From contig CAKMXJ010000011.1 in NCBI GenBank assembly GCA_928724745.1, positions 248,001 through 312,000 of the forward strand: 64,000 bases of DNA, in the 5' to 3' direction. A program made the translations under genes and the position numbers. Below the pieces are notes generated by a model. That model was not told the DNA's origin. It did not search any database and saw only the letters and a list, made by a program, of their open reading frames with translations. Positions 10,761 to 20,159 of the stretch are shown in pieces. Numbering within the stretch: position 1 is the first letter of the stretch; each line of letters begins with the position of its first letter. The stretch comes from Anthracocystis setariae (taxonomy: Eukaryota > Basidiomycota > Ustilaginomycetes > Ustilaginales > Ustilaginaceae).

Positions 10761-11042
10761 ATTCTCATCATTAATTTGGCCATGGCTGCTCTCGTTGGTC
10801 TTGGAAGCGGAGGGAGCGCTACTAGAGTTGTGAAGCGCTGACGGATTGGTGGCGGCCCAAGTGGATGCATGCGGCTGGGCACGATAGGGAGAGTAAGAGG
10901 AGGATGGGTAGGCGAGCGAAGCTAGCGCATGGTTATAAGAGGTAAGCGAGGATGGATGTTGGATGTGAGACGACGATTGGATGGGCGCGCTGTGCTCTAC
11001 AGAGCCTTGGCGGGAATGCGAGAACCTGGGCGGCGTGTTCAT
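7425..11042 (-). CDS. Zn2Cys6 fungal transcription factor, PRIB-like
   Basis: This is a 1205-residue nuclear regulator of the fungal binuclear zinc cluster class. The cluster is C191-x2-C194-x6-C201-x8-C210-x2-C213-x6-C220 (CTNCRRLKMRC), followed by a basic linker and a short coiled region near 235-260. The middle homology region lies at about residues 500-800, with sequences such as FTCVCTVAARFYERRPDLY and MATDLNLHRKS. Before the zinc cluster is a nearly pure aspartate run (residues about 95-111) followed by a lysine-rich stretch. Glycine-rich patches lie near the C-terminus. Overall it recalls the basidiomycete PRIB-type regulators, but the target genes cannot be read from sequence. It is a single exon starting at 11042, the first ATG of the frame. 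Confidence 0.85.
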
Positions 11043-12692
11043 GCTTGACGAGGTGATGCACTGGGAAGATACGATGGGGAGACACTTGGCCGACGGATGG
11101 GAATAAGAAAAGTGGATGGTGGAACGTGCCAGGGGAGGGGGACCGGCTTATGAGTACAGCGCGCAGGTTCGGCTCGGAATGGTTGAATGTCGCCGATGCG
11201 GTCGCTAGACGGGCCGGAAAAGCAAGATAGCAAAGTCTTGGCAGCGCGAAAAAAAGAGTAGATGGTTTTAGAGAAGGATGCGGCAACAACCGTTGCGGTT
11301 ATGCGGTTGTATGAAAAAGAGATAGGGGTGGAACTGGAAAGAGTTGGAGAGATTGCCGGGTGAACGAAAGCGAGGTTAGATCCGGAGGACGTTGGGAGAT
11401 GGCAACGTGCTGAGCGAGGCAGCTAAGTGAAGCCTAATTCGGAAACAAAAGTGGGGTGGATGCAAGCAAATGAATCGCGATACCCTATTCGTGTGGGTCT
11501 CAGACGACAGAGCTTTGCACGGGCGACAGCGCGCGACACCGGCTGCTTGGAAGAGACCGCGATGTGTTGAATTGGGTACGATCGAGGGCCGAGACGGTCT
11601 CGGATGGATAATTGCAGTGGGATGAGGACGGGAATGTAGATAAAGGGGGAGATGGAGACGAGGATGGAAATGGGAATAGGGATGATGGAGATGGAGATGT
11701 GGGGAGAGATGGAAGAAGAATGCTCGATGCACGTTGCGGAAACACGGCTTGGATGGCTGGCTGGCTGGCTGGCTGGCCAAATGATTGCTTTTGCGTTGCG
11801 TTGCGTTGCGTTGCGTTGCGTTGCGCTGCGTTGCGTGAGCGCGGCTGACCGGCTACAAGCAAACACTCGGTGGGGACGGTCGGTCGGATGGACAAATCCG
11901 TAAGATGCCGATCAAAAGTCGAATTTCTAGCCTCATTCGCCTCCCTTTTTTTTCGCCTCCTTTTTTTCTTTACCGACTCAGAGCGCTCTCTCTGTGTGTC
12001 TTCTCATCAGTAGTGTGGTAGTCTCGTCAGTCAACCTGAACGGCCGGCTGTCACCAAGTCACTTGCGTCGTCTGCACTTGCCAGGTTTGGTCGTTTAACC
12101 GTCCGTCCGTCCGTTCGTCGTTTGCTTTGCGTGTTGCTTGGTACCGGACTGCCAGGCTGGCTGGCTCTGTGAGGGCGACAGCGCGTTCGGATTTGAGTAT
12201 CTCCTAGATGAAGGAAGCTGTTGCTGCAATCCACCTTTCCGATCCGACGCTTGGCAGTGCGAGCATGCATGACCGTGTAAGGTTAGCTTACTGAACGATC
12301 TCTGCGTTGCTGATTTCATACTCGGATGACGCCCCAGTCAGCAACGATGCGCAACCACCGACTACTTAGACGTTAGGGGCATCCGGCTTCGATCGATCCT
12401 TGCCTGCAGTGAACTGGGTTTTGTCTGTCTCGGTAGACGTTTTTCTGTTAGCCCGCCACAAGCCATTTGGCCGACGTTGCCCGATTCCAAGTCGATCGTC
12501 AACTCGTAGCGCCGCCTCCACTACCATCGCATACCAGAAACAAGAAATGAGAACCCGAGACCAACTCTCACACTCACACGGTTGATCGGATACTGTTGCA
12601 CCACAAGTTCACCTCCCAGCTGGCAGCCATGACGCTCGGCCCACCTTGCTGTTCCTACAAAAACGGATCTTGCTAGGCGAGTATGGTCCAGC
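11043..12692. promoter_or_regulatory. Long repeat-bearing divergent upstream region
   Basis: These 1650 bases lie between the starts of the Zn2Cys6 gene and the deacetylase gene. They contain a GGCT tandem repeat (about 11751-11777), a GCGTT tandem repeat (about 11791-11836), a purine-rich tract (11640-11715) and a T-rich block (11945-11972). ORFs here are short, overlapping and without family resemblance. The length suggests a long leader or an elaborate promoter for the regulator. Confidence 0.45.
11751..11836. repeat. Adjacent GGCT and GCGTT tandem repeats
   Basis: About six GGCT units are followed after a short gap by about nine GTTGC units with one imperfect copy. Both lie in the upstream region of the Zn2Cys6 gene. 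Confidence 0.8.
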
Positions 12693-14294
12693 ATGTCGGC
12701 GTCCAGCGATCCACCGCGCGTAGCGTACGTCGTCTCGGATGACCTCATCCGCTACTCGAATCGGCTCCCTTCCAATGTAGACCGTTCAACCTTGGTCCAT
12801 TCCCTTGCATATCATCTCGACCTTCTCGACATTGACGCTTGCCATGAGTATGAGAACGATACGCAGCCTGGTAATCGTACAAATCGAAACACTCGCGCTG
12901 AGGCGTCCAAGCTGCTTCAGACGCTTGGCGTTCAACCTGTGCCGGCTCGTCATGCAAACAAAGCGACCAAGCGACCAAGGGCCAGGGTGTACAGTCCGAT
13001 TGAAGCGAGCTCGGATCGCATGATGGCGTATCATGACGCTTCCTACGTAGCACAACTCGCAAAGCGGCGGCCAGCACTCGACGCTATCAAGGGTGCAAAG
13101 AGGCAGAGACTGAGGTCCATATCGCCTTCCGAGGTTTCCGAAAGTGATTCCGCTTCCGAGCCGCAACAAGCCGATCAGAGTGCAAGTTTCGATGAGCCGT
13201 GGGCGGGTTCGACTCGAAAGCGTAGCGATAGGTCTTCTGAAGTGCAACAGAATCAGTTTGGACTTCAGGACGATTGTCCACGCTTCGAAGGATTGTACCG
13301 ATACGCGCAACTGGTCGCTGGAGCTTCCATCGCTGCTGCCGAGCTCCTCATCTCGGGCCAAGCCCATATTGCCATTGCCTGGGATGGAGGCAGACATCAC
13401 GCCAAGAAAGGCTCCGCATCGGGGTTCTGCTACATCAACGATGCCGTCTTGGCCATCCTTGCCCTTCGCAAGCCAACCAAGGTGAGCGTCACCACGACGC
13501 TTCCTCGCTCATCGCCGTCGAATGCTGAGGCTGAGGATGACAAACGAGAGCAAGAGACGCAAACCATCACAAAGACGATCATCAAGCGTATCGACAAGGT
13601 GCTCTACCTTGACCTCGATCTTCACTGGGGTGATGGGGTGGAAGAAGCGTTCCACAACACCCCGAACGTCCTGACGCTCAGCATTCACCATTACGCGCCT
13701 GGATTTTTCCCATGCTATGCTGCGTCGAATCGTCCGGACAAGTTTGGACCGCCTGGCTCGCTCGAAGCGGACACGGGCACGGGCGGGACGACGCTCAACA
13801 TCCCGCTCGCTGCCGGAACATCCGATGCGACATTGGAACGCATCATGAACAACGCGGTGCAGCCGCTCGTCGACGCCTGGAAGCCGCAAGCCATCGTCGT
13901 GCAGTGCGGCGTCGACGGGCTTTCGGACGACCCGATGAAAACGTGGAACCTCTCCTCGAACGCCTACGTCAAAGCGATGCAACGCATACTGACGTGGAAC
14001 AAACCCACACTGCTCCTGGGCGGCGGTGGATATAGCAGCATCAACGCCGCCCGTGTTTGGTCGTTGCTTACCGCAGTGTGTCTAGGCAGGTACTCAGACG
14101 TCAATGGTCCAGGCTTGGTAGGTGAAGCTACAAATGTTCCGGACCATGAGCATTGGCATAAGTATAACACTGGGTTTTCCCTCCAAGTCAAGCCGGGTGC
14201 GAGCAAAGATCTCAATACGCAAGAGCATCTGCATGCGATCGAATCCAGGTTCACCCAACACGCCCAACGGTTCGCAGGCTCTCGAGCAAGATAG
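12693..14294 (+). CDS. Histone deacetylase, HOS1/HDAC8-like class I
   Basis: This is a zinc-dependent lysine deacetylase of 533 residues. The catalytic features of the arginase/deacetylase fold are present: H235-H236 (GRHHAKKGSASGFCY), metal ligands D309 and H311 (LDLDLHWGDGVEEAF) and D408 (CGVDGLSDDP), and the transition-state tyrosine Y447 (GGGGYSS). The order and spacing fit the HOS1/HDAC8 branch better than RPD3. The residue after H311 is tryptophan, where most class I enzymes have a second histidine. Two hydrophilic insertions (about residues 130-190 and 270-302) interrupt the fold. The second begins at a GTGAGC that could be a donor, but the frame stays open so no intron is called. The start at 12693 has a typical MS-type N-terminus. 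It converges on HAS1 with 58 bases between stops. Confidence 0.88.
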   Translation: MSASSDPPRVAYVVSDDLIRYSNRLPSNVDRSTLVHSLAYHLDLLDIDACHEYENDTQPGNRTNRNTRAEASKLLQTLGVQPVPARHANKATKRPRARVYSPIEASSDRMMAYHDASYVAQLAKRRPALDAIKGAKRQRLRSISPSEVSESDSASEPQQADQSASFDEPWAGSTRKRSDRSSEVQQNQFGLQDDCPRFEGLYRYAQLVAGASIAAAELLISGQAHIAIAWDGGRHHAKKGSASGFCYINDAVLAILALRKPTKVSVTTTLPRSSPSNAEAEDDKREQETQTITKTIIKRIDKVLYLDLDLHWGDGVEEAFHNTPNVLTLSIHHYAPGFFPCYAASNRPDKFGPPGSLEADTGTGGTTLNIPLAAGTSDATLERIMNNAVQPLVDAWKPQAIVVQCGVDGLSDDPMKTWNLSSNAYVKAMQRILTWNKPTLLLGGGGYSSINAARVWSLLTAVCLGRYSDVNGPGLVGEATNVPDHEHWHKYNTGFSLQVKPGASKDLNTQEHLHAIESRFTQHAQRFAGSRAR

Positions 14295-14352
14295 AGTGGA
14301 TTCAGAGGGAAACTAGAGTACAAAATAGCCGGAATGAGGGCAAAGTTTGGGG

Positions 14353-16062
14353 TTAGCGCGACCATTGTTTGCCACCCTTGTTCGAGGTGGCGTTGGCGCC
14401 TGATTTTCGGAAGTGATCTTTGGCACCGGCTGAGTTCTGATGGTTTCTCCTGTAGTAAGCTCTGCGATCGCTCTGTTGGCGTTTTGGATTGATCTCATCA
14501 TCGTCACCGTCTGCTATTGCGTCAACTTCCTTCCTCTTACTGCCTGATGCTGTGGATCCCTTCAATCCGGTGCCGATGGTGATGTTGACCTTGGGCGGAA
14601 CACTGAAGCCGTACGCCTTTGCGACTTTGGCGAGATCCAACTTGTGGATGTCAAAGATCCTCTTCAACGAGTACGAGCCGTAGGCTTGAAGGTACGAGCG
14701 ATAGCCATCGCGTGCGGATTGGTGCAGGTAGTAGTTTTTGGCGATGAGTTTCTCGAGTTGGCCTTGGACGTTGGCGACTTTGTCCGAGGGGAAGGTGTAT
14801 TCGTTGAGCGGCACTTTGGCGACTTTGAGGAAGCGCAGGAAACCGAGTTCGGTGGGGAGGAGGAAGAGGAGTGATTTGCCCGCATTGCCTGCACGTGCAG
14901 TACGACCGACACGGTGGATGTAATCGCGTGGGTCATCGGGTGGATCGAACTGGATGATCCAGTCGACGCTAGGGATATCCAAGCCTCTTGCGGCGACGTC
15001 GGTGCAGAGGAGCGTGCCTGAGGGTGCGTTGCAGTATTCGAAGAACGTGTTGGTTCGTTTTTGCTGCTTCTGCTTGCCGTGAAGGTCGAGCACGGGGACG
15101 TCGATAAAGTTGAGCAGATCCGAATGGTACTTGACCGAATTGCACGACGACATAAAGACGATGATCTTTTTGCCCGCATTCTTCTTGAGGAAGGTGAAAA
15201 GCAACAGGAAGCGTCGATCCGACTCGCATACAACGTAGCCTTGCTCGAGGCGCGAGACGGTCGAGGCAGCGAGATCGGCGTGGACGTTGATGTACAGTGG
15301 ACCGGGACGGAGCGAGATGCGTGCGAGGTCTTGAACTTTGGTGGTCTGTGTCGCCGAGAAGAGCATGCTCTGACGGTTATCATTGGGGAGGATCTTGACG
15401 ATCTGTCGCATCTCGTCTTCGAAACCGATTTCGAGGATGCGGTCGGCCTCGTCGATACAGAGCGCCTTGAGGTTGGAGAAGACGAAGCCCTTTGTGTTTT
15501 GAAGATGATCGAGCAGACGACCGGGAGTAGCGACAATGAGGTTGACACCCTTCTGGAGCTTGTCAGCCTCTGCCCTGCGGTTAGCACCGCCCATGATGAT
15601 TCCAAAAGTCTGATGGTGGTGCGCCATGAGTTCCTTTGCCACGCCAAAGATCTGGAGCGCAAGCTCTCTGGTGGGCGAGATGATGATAGCACCAGTACCG
15701 TTTCTTGGCTTGAACTTGAGCCTGTGGAGCATCTCGATTGCTGGAATGAGGAAGGAGAGCGTCTTTCCGGAGCCGGTCTGGGCGGCACCGAGGACATCCT
15801 TGCCGGCCATGAGAGGAGGAATGCAGCGAGCCTGGACCTCGGTCATGGTTTTGAAACCCATAGTCTCGATGGCTTTGCGTGTTGGTTCAGAGAGATCGAG
15901 CGTAGAGAAAGGCTGTCGTTCAGCAGCAGGTGTGTTGCTGGACGACGAAGAGCCGGATGCCTTTTTGGAGGCGGCTGACGACTCGGCGGCGGCGACATCG
16001 GCGGCAAGCTGAGAGGCGAGCTCGGCCTCAGCATCCACATCGTCGTTCTTGTGGGGCGCCAT
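14353..16062 (-). CDS. HAS1: DEAD-box ATP-dependent RNA helicase HAS1
   Basis: Has1 is a nucleolar helicase needed for U14 snoRNA release and for both 18S and 25S rRNA maturation. The 569-residue protein has all helicase motifs: AQTGSGKT (94-101), [13 protein letters not shown] (204-207), SAT (236-238), ARGLDIP and [10 protein letters not shown]. The Has1 C-terminal block (YHLHQSAR-like region, [15 protein letters not shown], then [13 protein letters not shown]) separates it from other DEAD-box families. The N-terminus is acidic and alanine/serine-rich; the C-terminus is basic. It is a single exon with ATG at 16062. It diverges from UTP21, another rRNA-processing gene, across 619 bases. Confidence 0.96.
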   Translation of the reverse strand: MAPHKNDDVDAEAELASQLAADVAAAESSAASKKASGSSSSSNTPAAERQPFSTLDLSEPTRKAIETMGFKTMTEVQARCIPPLMAGKDVLGAAQTGSGKTLSFLIPAIEMLHRLKFKPRNGTGAIIISPTRELALQIFGVAKELMAHHHQTFGIIMGGANRRAEADKLQKGVNLIVATPGRLLDHLQNTKGFVFSNLKALCIDEADRILEIGFEDEMRQIVKILPNDNRQSMLFSATQTTKVQDLARISLRPGPLYINVHADLAASTVSRLEQGYVVCESDRRFLLLFTFLKKNAGKKIIVFMSSCNSVKYHSDLLNFIDVPVLDLHGKQKQQKRTNTFFEYCNAPSGTLLCTDVAARGLDIPSVDWIIQFDPPDDPRDYIHRVGRTARAGNAGKSLLFLLPTELGFLRFLKVAKVPLNEYTFPSDKVANVQGQLEKLIAKNYYLHQSARDGYRSYLQAYGSYSLKRIFDIHKLDLAKVAKAYGFSVPPKVNITIGTGLKGSTASGSKRKEVDAIADGDDDEINPKRQQSDRRAYYRRNHQNSAGAKDHFRKSGANATSNKGGKQWSR

Positions 16063-16681
16063 GGCTTGACACTATGCGATGAGGAAGGAAGCGCGTCTCG
16101 TGAGCTTGTATCGATCCTGAATCCAAACTTGTTCCGCTTGAGGTAGAGAAGAGTGGTGAAGTGATGATGAGGATGGTTGAAAAGGGTTCAGTCGAGAGTT
16201 GGCTGCACAAACGCCGTCAGACTTTGTGTTCAAAATTTCCAAAATTTCGACGCTGCCTTCGCCTCCGCCAAAAAAATGAAAGAGGAAAAAAAAAAAAAAA
16301 AAGAGTTGAGGCACGAAGCCGCTGTGGTTGAAATTCCGAGTTCCGTGATTAAATATTTGCTGTTCTGCATTTTTTCTCTTTTTTTTTTTTTTTCTGTTTC
16401 TTTTTCAGTGCGAGGCTCGCGAAATTCTGAGCCACGACAGACACAGGATTTGGTGTGGAGAAATTTTGTGGTTCTTCTCACAGTCGACAACGCCGTGTTC
16501 ACCATTCAGATGGATATCCTTGATCACTGCAACTCTCTTACGTCCTCATCTTTGTTCTCGTTTAGCGACAGCAACAGCATCAGCACTCCCTCAACGTTAG
16601 ACCTGCTGATTGTTCGGCCATCTCTTTCCTTCGACTCGATCAGCCCTGCTCGGGTTACCGTTGGGGTCGATTCCTGCCATC
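16063..16681. promoter_or_regulatory. Divergent promoter of HAS1 and UTP21 with PAC- and RRPE-like motifs
   Basis: The 619-bp gap contains GCGATGAG (16076-16083), the core of the PAC element of rRNA-processing genes in yeast. It also has A/T-symmetric AAAATTT-type blocks (about 16233-16246 and 16460-16467) similar to RRPE. Poly-A near 16276-16301 and poly-T near 16378-16393 could keep the region nucleosome-poor. The functional assignment is inferred from yeast. Confidence 0.45.
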
Positions 16682-19600
16682 ATGCCTTCCAAGGTGGCCA
16701 AGGCAATCGCTACGCCGTTTAAGCCAAAGCCCACACCATCAACAGTGCCAACACCAACACCAACAACGCCAGGAAACACTCAACCGAACTCTAAAAGAAG
16801 GCGACAGCACCTCGACTCCCATGGCAAAGAGGCAGCAGCATCGTCCAGCACCACAGCTTCGCGCAAGCTTGTCTCCAAGAATCGTCTCTTTGCTCCCTTC
16901 CGTGCCCTTGGTTTGATCAGCAATGATGTTCCATTTGCGCTTCAGACCCGCTTCGGTGGCAAGGACGCTACAACTCCTGACGTTAATGTCATCACTTGTC
17001 TCGGCGACAGTTGGGCCATGTGGGATGCCGAAAGAATGACCCTGCTCTTCGTCTCGACTTCGCTCCCTGCACCTATCACTTCGCTCGTCATCTCGCTCAG
17101 CCCAGATGCTGTGCTCGCTGCGGCAGGCACCAAGGTGTACCGCTTCCGAAGAGGCAAGGTAGATGCTACCTACGACACGGTCGATCATATCATGGCTTCC
17201 TTCAACAAGCCAAATGATTTCCATGAAAAAGACGACGACGCCAGCAGCAGCTCGGACTCGGACTCGGATGCATCGTCCAGCACCGTTGACGCATCGTCTG
17301 AGGAGGGCACTCAGCTATCATCGTTGATTGTATTCGGTGACACCATTGTCGCTCTCTCGTCTGATGGACGCAGCGTCTTTGTCTGGTCTATCGCCACCAC
17401 CGAGCTCATTCGACGCATTGACCTTCCCGCCCACTTTGTCGCCAGCTCCCTGCTCCACCCTGCCACCTACCTCAACAAGATCCTCGTTGGTTCCACCGAC
17501 GGCCAGGTGGCTCTTTGGAACATTCGAACTGGTTCGCTCGTCCACTCCTACGACGCTGCTCAGCTTCGTGGCGCTGCCGCCGCGCCAAATGCCGCTACTT
17601 CCTCGGCCGCTATCCTCAACCTCACTCAGTCTCCCGCTGTGGATGTGGTGGCTGTCGGGTTTGCCGATGGCCACGTCCTCCTTCACGACATCCGCCTTGA
17701 CGAGAGCCTATTTGCAATCCACGCTTCCGGAGGCCTTTCCTCTGGCTCCATCTCGTTCCGTTCCGATGGCAAACAGCACTCGCTCGCCATCGCCACCAAC
17801 TCGGGCAGCATCAGCATCTTTGACCTCGACCCCGCTTCTGGCACAGGTTCCAGTTCGGCTCACAACGGACCTCGACTCACGTACTCCATTCAGGATGCCC
17901 ATGACGGTCCGGTGGGAAGCATCGAGTTCGTTCCCGGTCAACCTCTCCTGATCTCGTCGGGCGGAGATAACAGCTGCAAGCAGTGGTTCTTCGAGTCGGC
18001 CTCGATGCCTCCGCGTCTGCTCAAAGGCCGTTCGGGTCACCACCAGCCACCACACCTCATCCGTTATTACGGCGAAGAGGGCAAGGAGATTCTCTCGGCC
18101 GGTCGTGACCGCTCGATTCGAAGCATCTCGGTTGTTCGAGACTCGCGCTCGCTTGAGCTTAGTCAGGGCGAACTGCAGAAGAAGAGCAATCAACTCTCGG
18201 TGTCTGTCTCGTCTCTCAAGTTGCCCACTGCCAGTTCGCTTTCGTTCAGCTTGACTCGCAGCCGCGATTGGGACGATGTGCTGACCACACACCAAGGGCG
18301 TCAGTTCGCCAACACCTGGACAGTGAGGGATAAGAGGATGGGCAAGAAGCCTCTTGCCGCCTCGGCGGATAAAAGGATTCTTGCCGAAGCCAGGACGGCT
18401 TGCGTGAGCGCATGTGGTAATTTTGGTCTCATCGGAAACTCCGAGGGTCTGGTGGAGATGTACAACATGCAATCGTATGCCCATAGGAGGACGTTCGATA
18501 CCCGACCTCTCGACCCGGAAGGCCCCGCCAAGGCCAAGGAGTTCCCAGCGGGCTCCAAGAAGGCGCAGGCTCTTCTCAATGCTCGCGTCAAGGGTTCGGC
18601 TGTCACTGGCGTTGTCACCGACGCTCTCAACCGCTTCGTCATCATCAGCACCATGGACGGCAAGCTTTCGTGGTTCGACTTTCCCACCGCCACTCTGGTG
18701 CATCGAACCACAATCTCCACCTCGGGGATTTCGTCGATTCAGCTCCACCGCGATTCGAATCTGCTCCTGATCGTGTCGGATGACCTCGTTTTGCGACTGG
18801 TGGACATCGAGACGCATCGCGTGGTGCGAGAGTTTGTTGGTTTCCGTGGCCGCATTCTGGATGCGTGCTTTAGCAATGACGCAAGGTGGATTGTCGCCAC
18901 CTCGATGGATGCGGTGATTCGCACATTTGATATCCCCTCGTCGCGACTCGTGGACGCGTTCAAGGTGGCTAGCATGGCCACCTCGGTCACGTTCAGTCCC
19001 ACGGGCGACTTCCTGGCTACGGCACACGTCGACAGCGTGGGTATCTACCTGTGGGCCAACAAGACGCAGTTCTCGCCCGTCGCTATGCAGGGGCTTGACG
19101 AGCTCGCCGAGGTGGTGGACGAGGACGACGATGCGGCTGTGGTGGCGCTGCCGACGGTGCAAGGAGATGTGGAGGATGCGGCGCTGGCCGAGTTGTCGAA
19201 ATCCTTGCTCCAAGTGGGCGAGCCGGAGCTGCAGCGGTTGTACACCTCGCCCGCACAACTTTTCGATCCGACGCGGGAAGAGGGGGGTCTGGTGACACTG
19301 TCCACCATGCCTCGTGCGCGATGGATGACGCTGATCAATCTGGACACGATCAAACAGCGTAACAAGCCCAAAGCTGCGCCGCAGAAACCTGAAGCTCGGC
19401 GTGCGCCCTTCTTCCTGCCGCAGACCGTCTCTGGGGTCGAGTTCAAGTTCGACGCCACCGCCGCCACCGAAAGCCCCGAAGATGCGGCAGCTCACAAGGT
19501 GGAAAAGTCCAACATCTTCTCGTCGAGCGGGTTGAGTTTCAAGACCGAGTTCCAGGAGCGACTCGAGAGCGCGTTGGAGAAGGACGATGTGGGCGGATTC

Positions 19601-20002
19601 TTTGTGTACCTCGAGACGCTCTCAACGCCTCAGTTGGATTTGGAGATTCGATCGCTCACCGTGACGGAGGATCTGGTGGCGTTCTTGACCATGCTGTTGA
19701 AGCGCTTGAAGCAGCACAGGGACTTTGAAGCGGTGCAGGCGTTGCTGGCAACACTGTTCAAGGTTCACACGGATCTGATGTTGCAAACGTTGAATCCGGA
19801 GAAGCAACAGGACGACGATGAAGAGGAGGACATGGAAGATGACGATGATTTCGGGGTGGTGGATGAAGAAGAGGTCAAGCAGCTCAAGGGCGTCATTCGA
19901 AAGCTGATCCGCACTCAGGTAGCCGAGAGTAACAGAATCAATGGGCTCTTGGACCACTGTCTGGGCTCGCTCGCTTTCCTCCGTGGTCTGCCGATGACCT
20001 GA
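16682..20002 (+). CDS. UTP21: U3 snoRNP / SSU processome WD-repeat protein UTP21 (WDR36)
   Basis: Utp21 is part of the UTP-B subcomplex of the small-subunit processome in the nucleolus. The protein of about 1106 residues has a basic N-terminus, the family signature FRALGLISNDVPFALQTRFG, two WD40 propellers through about residue 820, and the C-terminal Utp21 domain (LYTSPAQLFDPTREEGGLVT, then RAPFFLPQTVSGVEFKFD). It ends in a helical region used for UTP-B assembly. Acidic serine-rich (about 177-205) and glutamate/aspartate-rich (about 1043-1064) insertions are present. The start at 16682 (MPSKVAKAIATPFK) is preferred over the in-frame ATG at 16610, whose extra 24 residues look like untranslated leader. 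It is a single exon and converges on uL15m with about 157 bases between stops. Confidence 0.95.
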   Translation: MPSKVAKAIATPFKPKPTPSTVPTPTPTTPGNTQPNSKRRRQHLDSHGKEAAASSSTTASRKLVSKNRLFAPFRALGLISNDVPFALQTRFGGKDATTPDVNVITCLGDSWAMWDAERMTLLFVSTSLPAPITSLVISLSPDAVLAAAGTKVYRFRRGKVDATYDTVDHIMASFNKPNDFHEKDDDASSSSDSDSDASSSTVDASSEEGTQLSSLIVFGDTIVALSSDGRSVFVWSIATTELIRRIDLPAHFVASSLLHPATYLNKILVGSTDGQVALWNIRTGSLVHSYDAAQLRGAAAAPNAATSSAAILNLTQSPAVDVVAVGFADGHVLLHDIRLDESLFAIHASGGLSSGSISFRSDGKQHSLAIATNSGSISIFDLDPASGTGSSSAHNGPRLTYSIQDAHDGPVGSIEFVPGQPLLISSGGDNSCKQWFFESASMPPRLLKGRSGHHQPPHLIRYYGEEGKEILSAGRDRSIRSISVVRDSRSLELSQGELQKKSNQLSVSVSSLKLPTASSLSFSLTRSRDWDDVLTTHQGRQFANTWTVRDKRMGKKPLAASADKRILAEARTACVSACGNFGLIGNSEGLVEMYNMQSYAHRRTFDTRPLDPEGPAKAKEFPAGSKKAQALLNARVKGSAVTGVVTDALNRFVIISTMDGKLSWFDFPTATLVHRTTISTSGISSIQLHRDSNLLLIVSDDLVLRLVDIETHRVVREFVGFRGRILDACFSNDARWIVATSMDAVIRTFDIPSSRLVDAFKVASMATSVTFSPTGDFLATAHVDSVGIYLWANKTQFSPVAMQGLDELAEVVDEDDDAAVVALPTVQGDVEDAALAELSKSLLQVGEPELQRLYTSPAQLFDPTREEGGLVTLSTMPRARWMTLINLDTIKQRNKPKAAPQKPEARRAPFFLPQTVSGVEFKFDATAATESPEDAAAHKVEKSNIFSSSGLSFKTEFQERLESALEKDDVGGFFVYLETLSTPQLDLEIRSLTVTEDLVAFLTMLLKRLKQHRDFEAVQALLATLFKVHTDLMLQTLNPEKQQDDDEEEDMEDDDDFGVVDEEEVKQLKGVIRKLIRTQVAESNRINGLLDHCLGSLAFLRGLPMT

Positions 20003-20159
20003 GTACTTCCCTGTCTTGGGACCCTGTACTGTCACACAATGCAAATGTCTATGCCATCCTTGACTCCGGCGTCATTGATGTGAATGTGTTTCTGAATGCC
20101 GTTCTGAGAAAAACTAAAAGTACAGATTGAGAAAAAGAGAACCCGGTCGAATGCAACTT

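Noticed and set aside
10296..10841. Hydrophobic plus-strand frame resembling a membrane protein
   Set aside because: Its isoleucine/valine run is the antisense of the aspartate run in the Zn2Cys6 gene, so the apparent membrane span is an artefact.
11376..11895. Several overlapping minus-strand frames of 130-147 codons
   Set aside because: They read through pentamer and tetramer repeats in three phases, with no start context or similarity.
14664..15797. 377-codon serine-rich frame within HAS1
   Set aside because: It overlaps HAS1 in another phase of the same strand and is a low-complexity serine/arginine shadow.
17708..19495. 595-codon minus-strand frame opposite UTP21
   Set aside because: It is the mirror of a strongly conserved WD-repeat gene. 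Its composition is arginine/histidine-rich with no family features.
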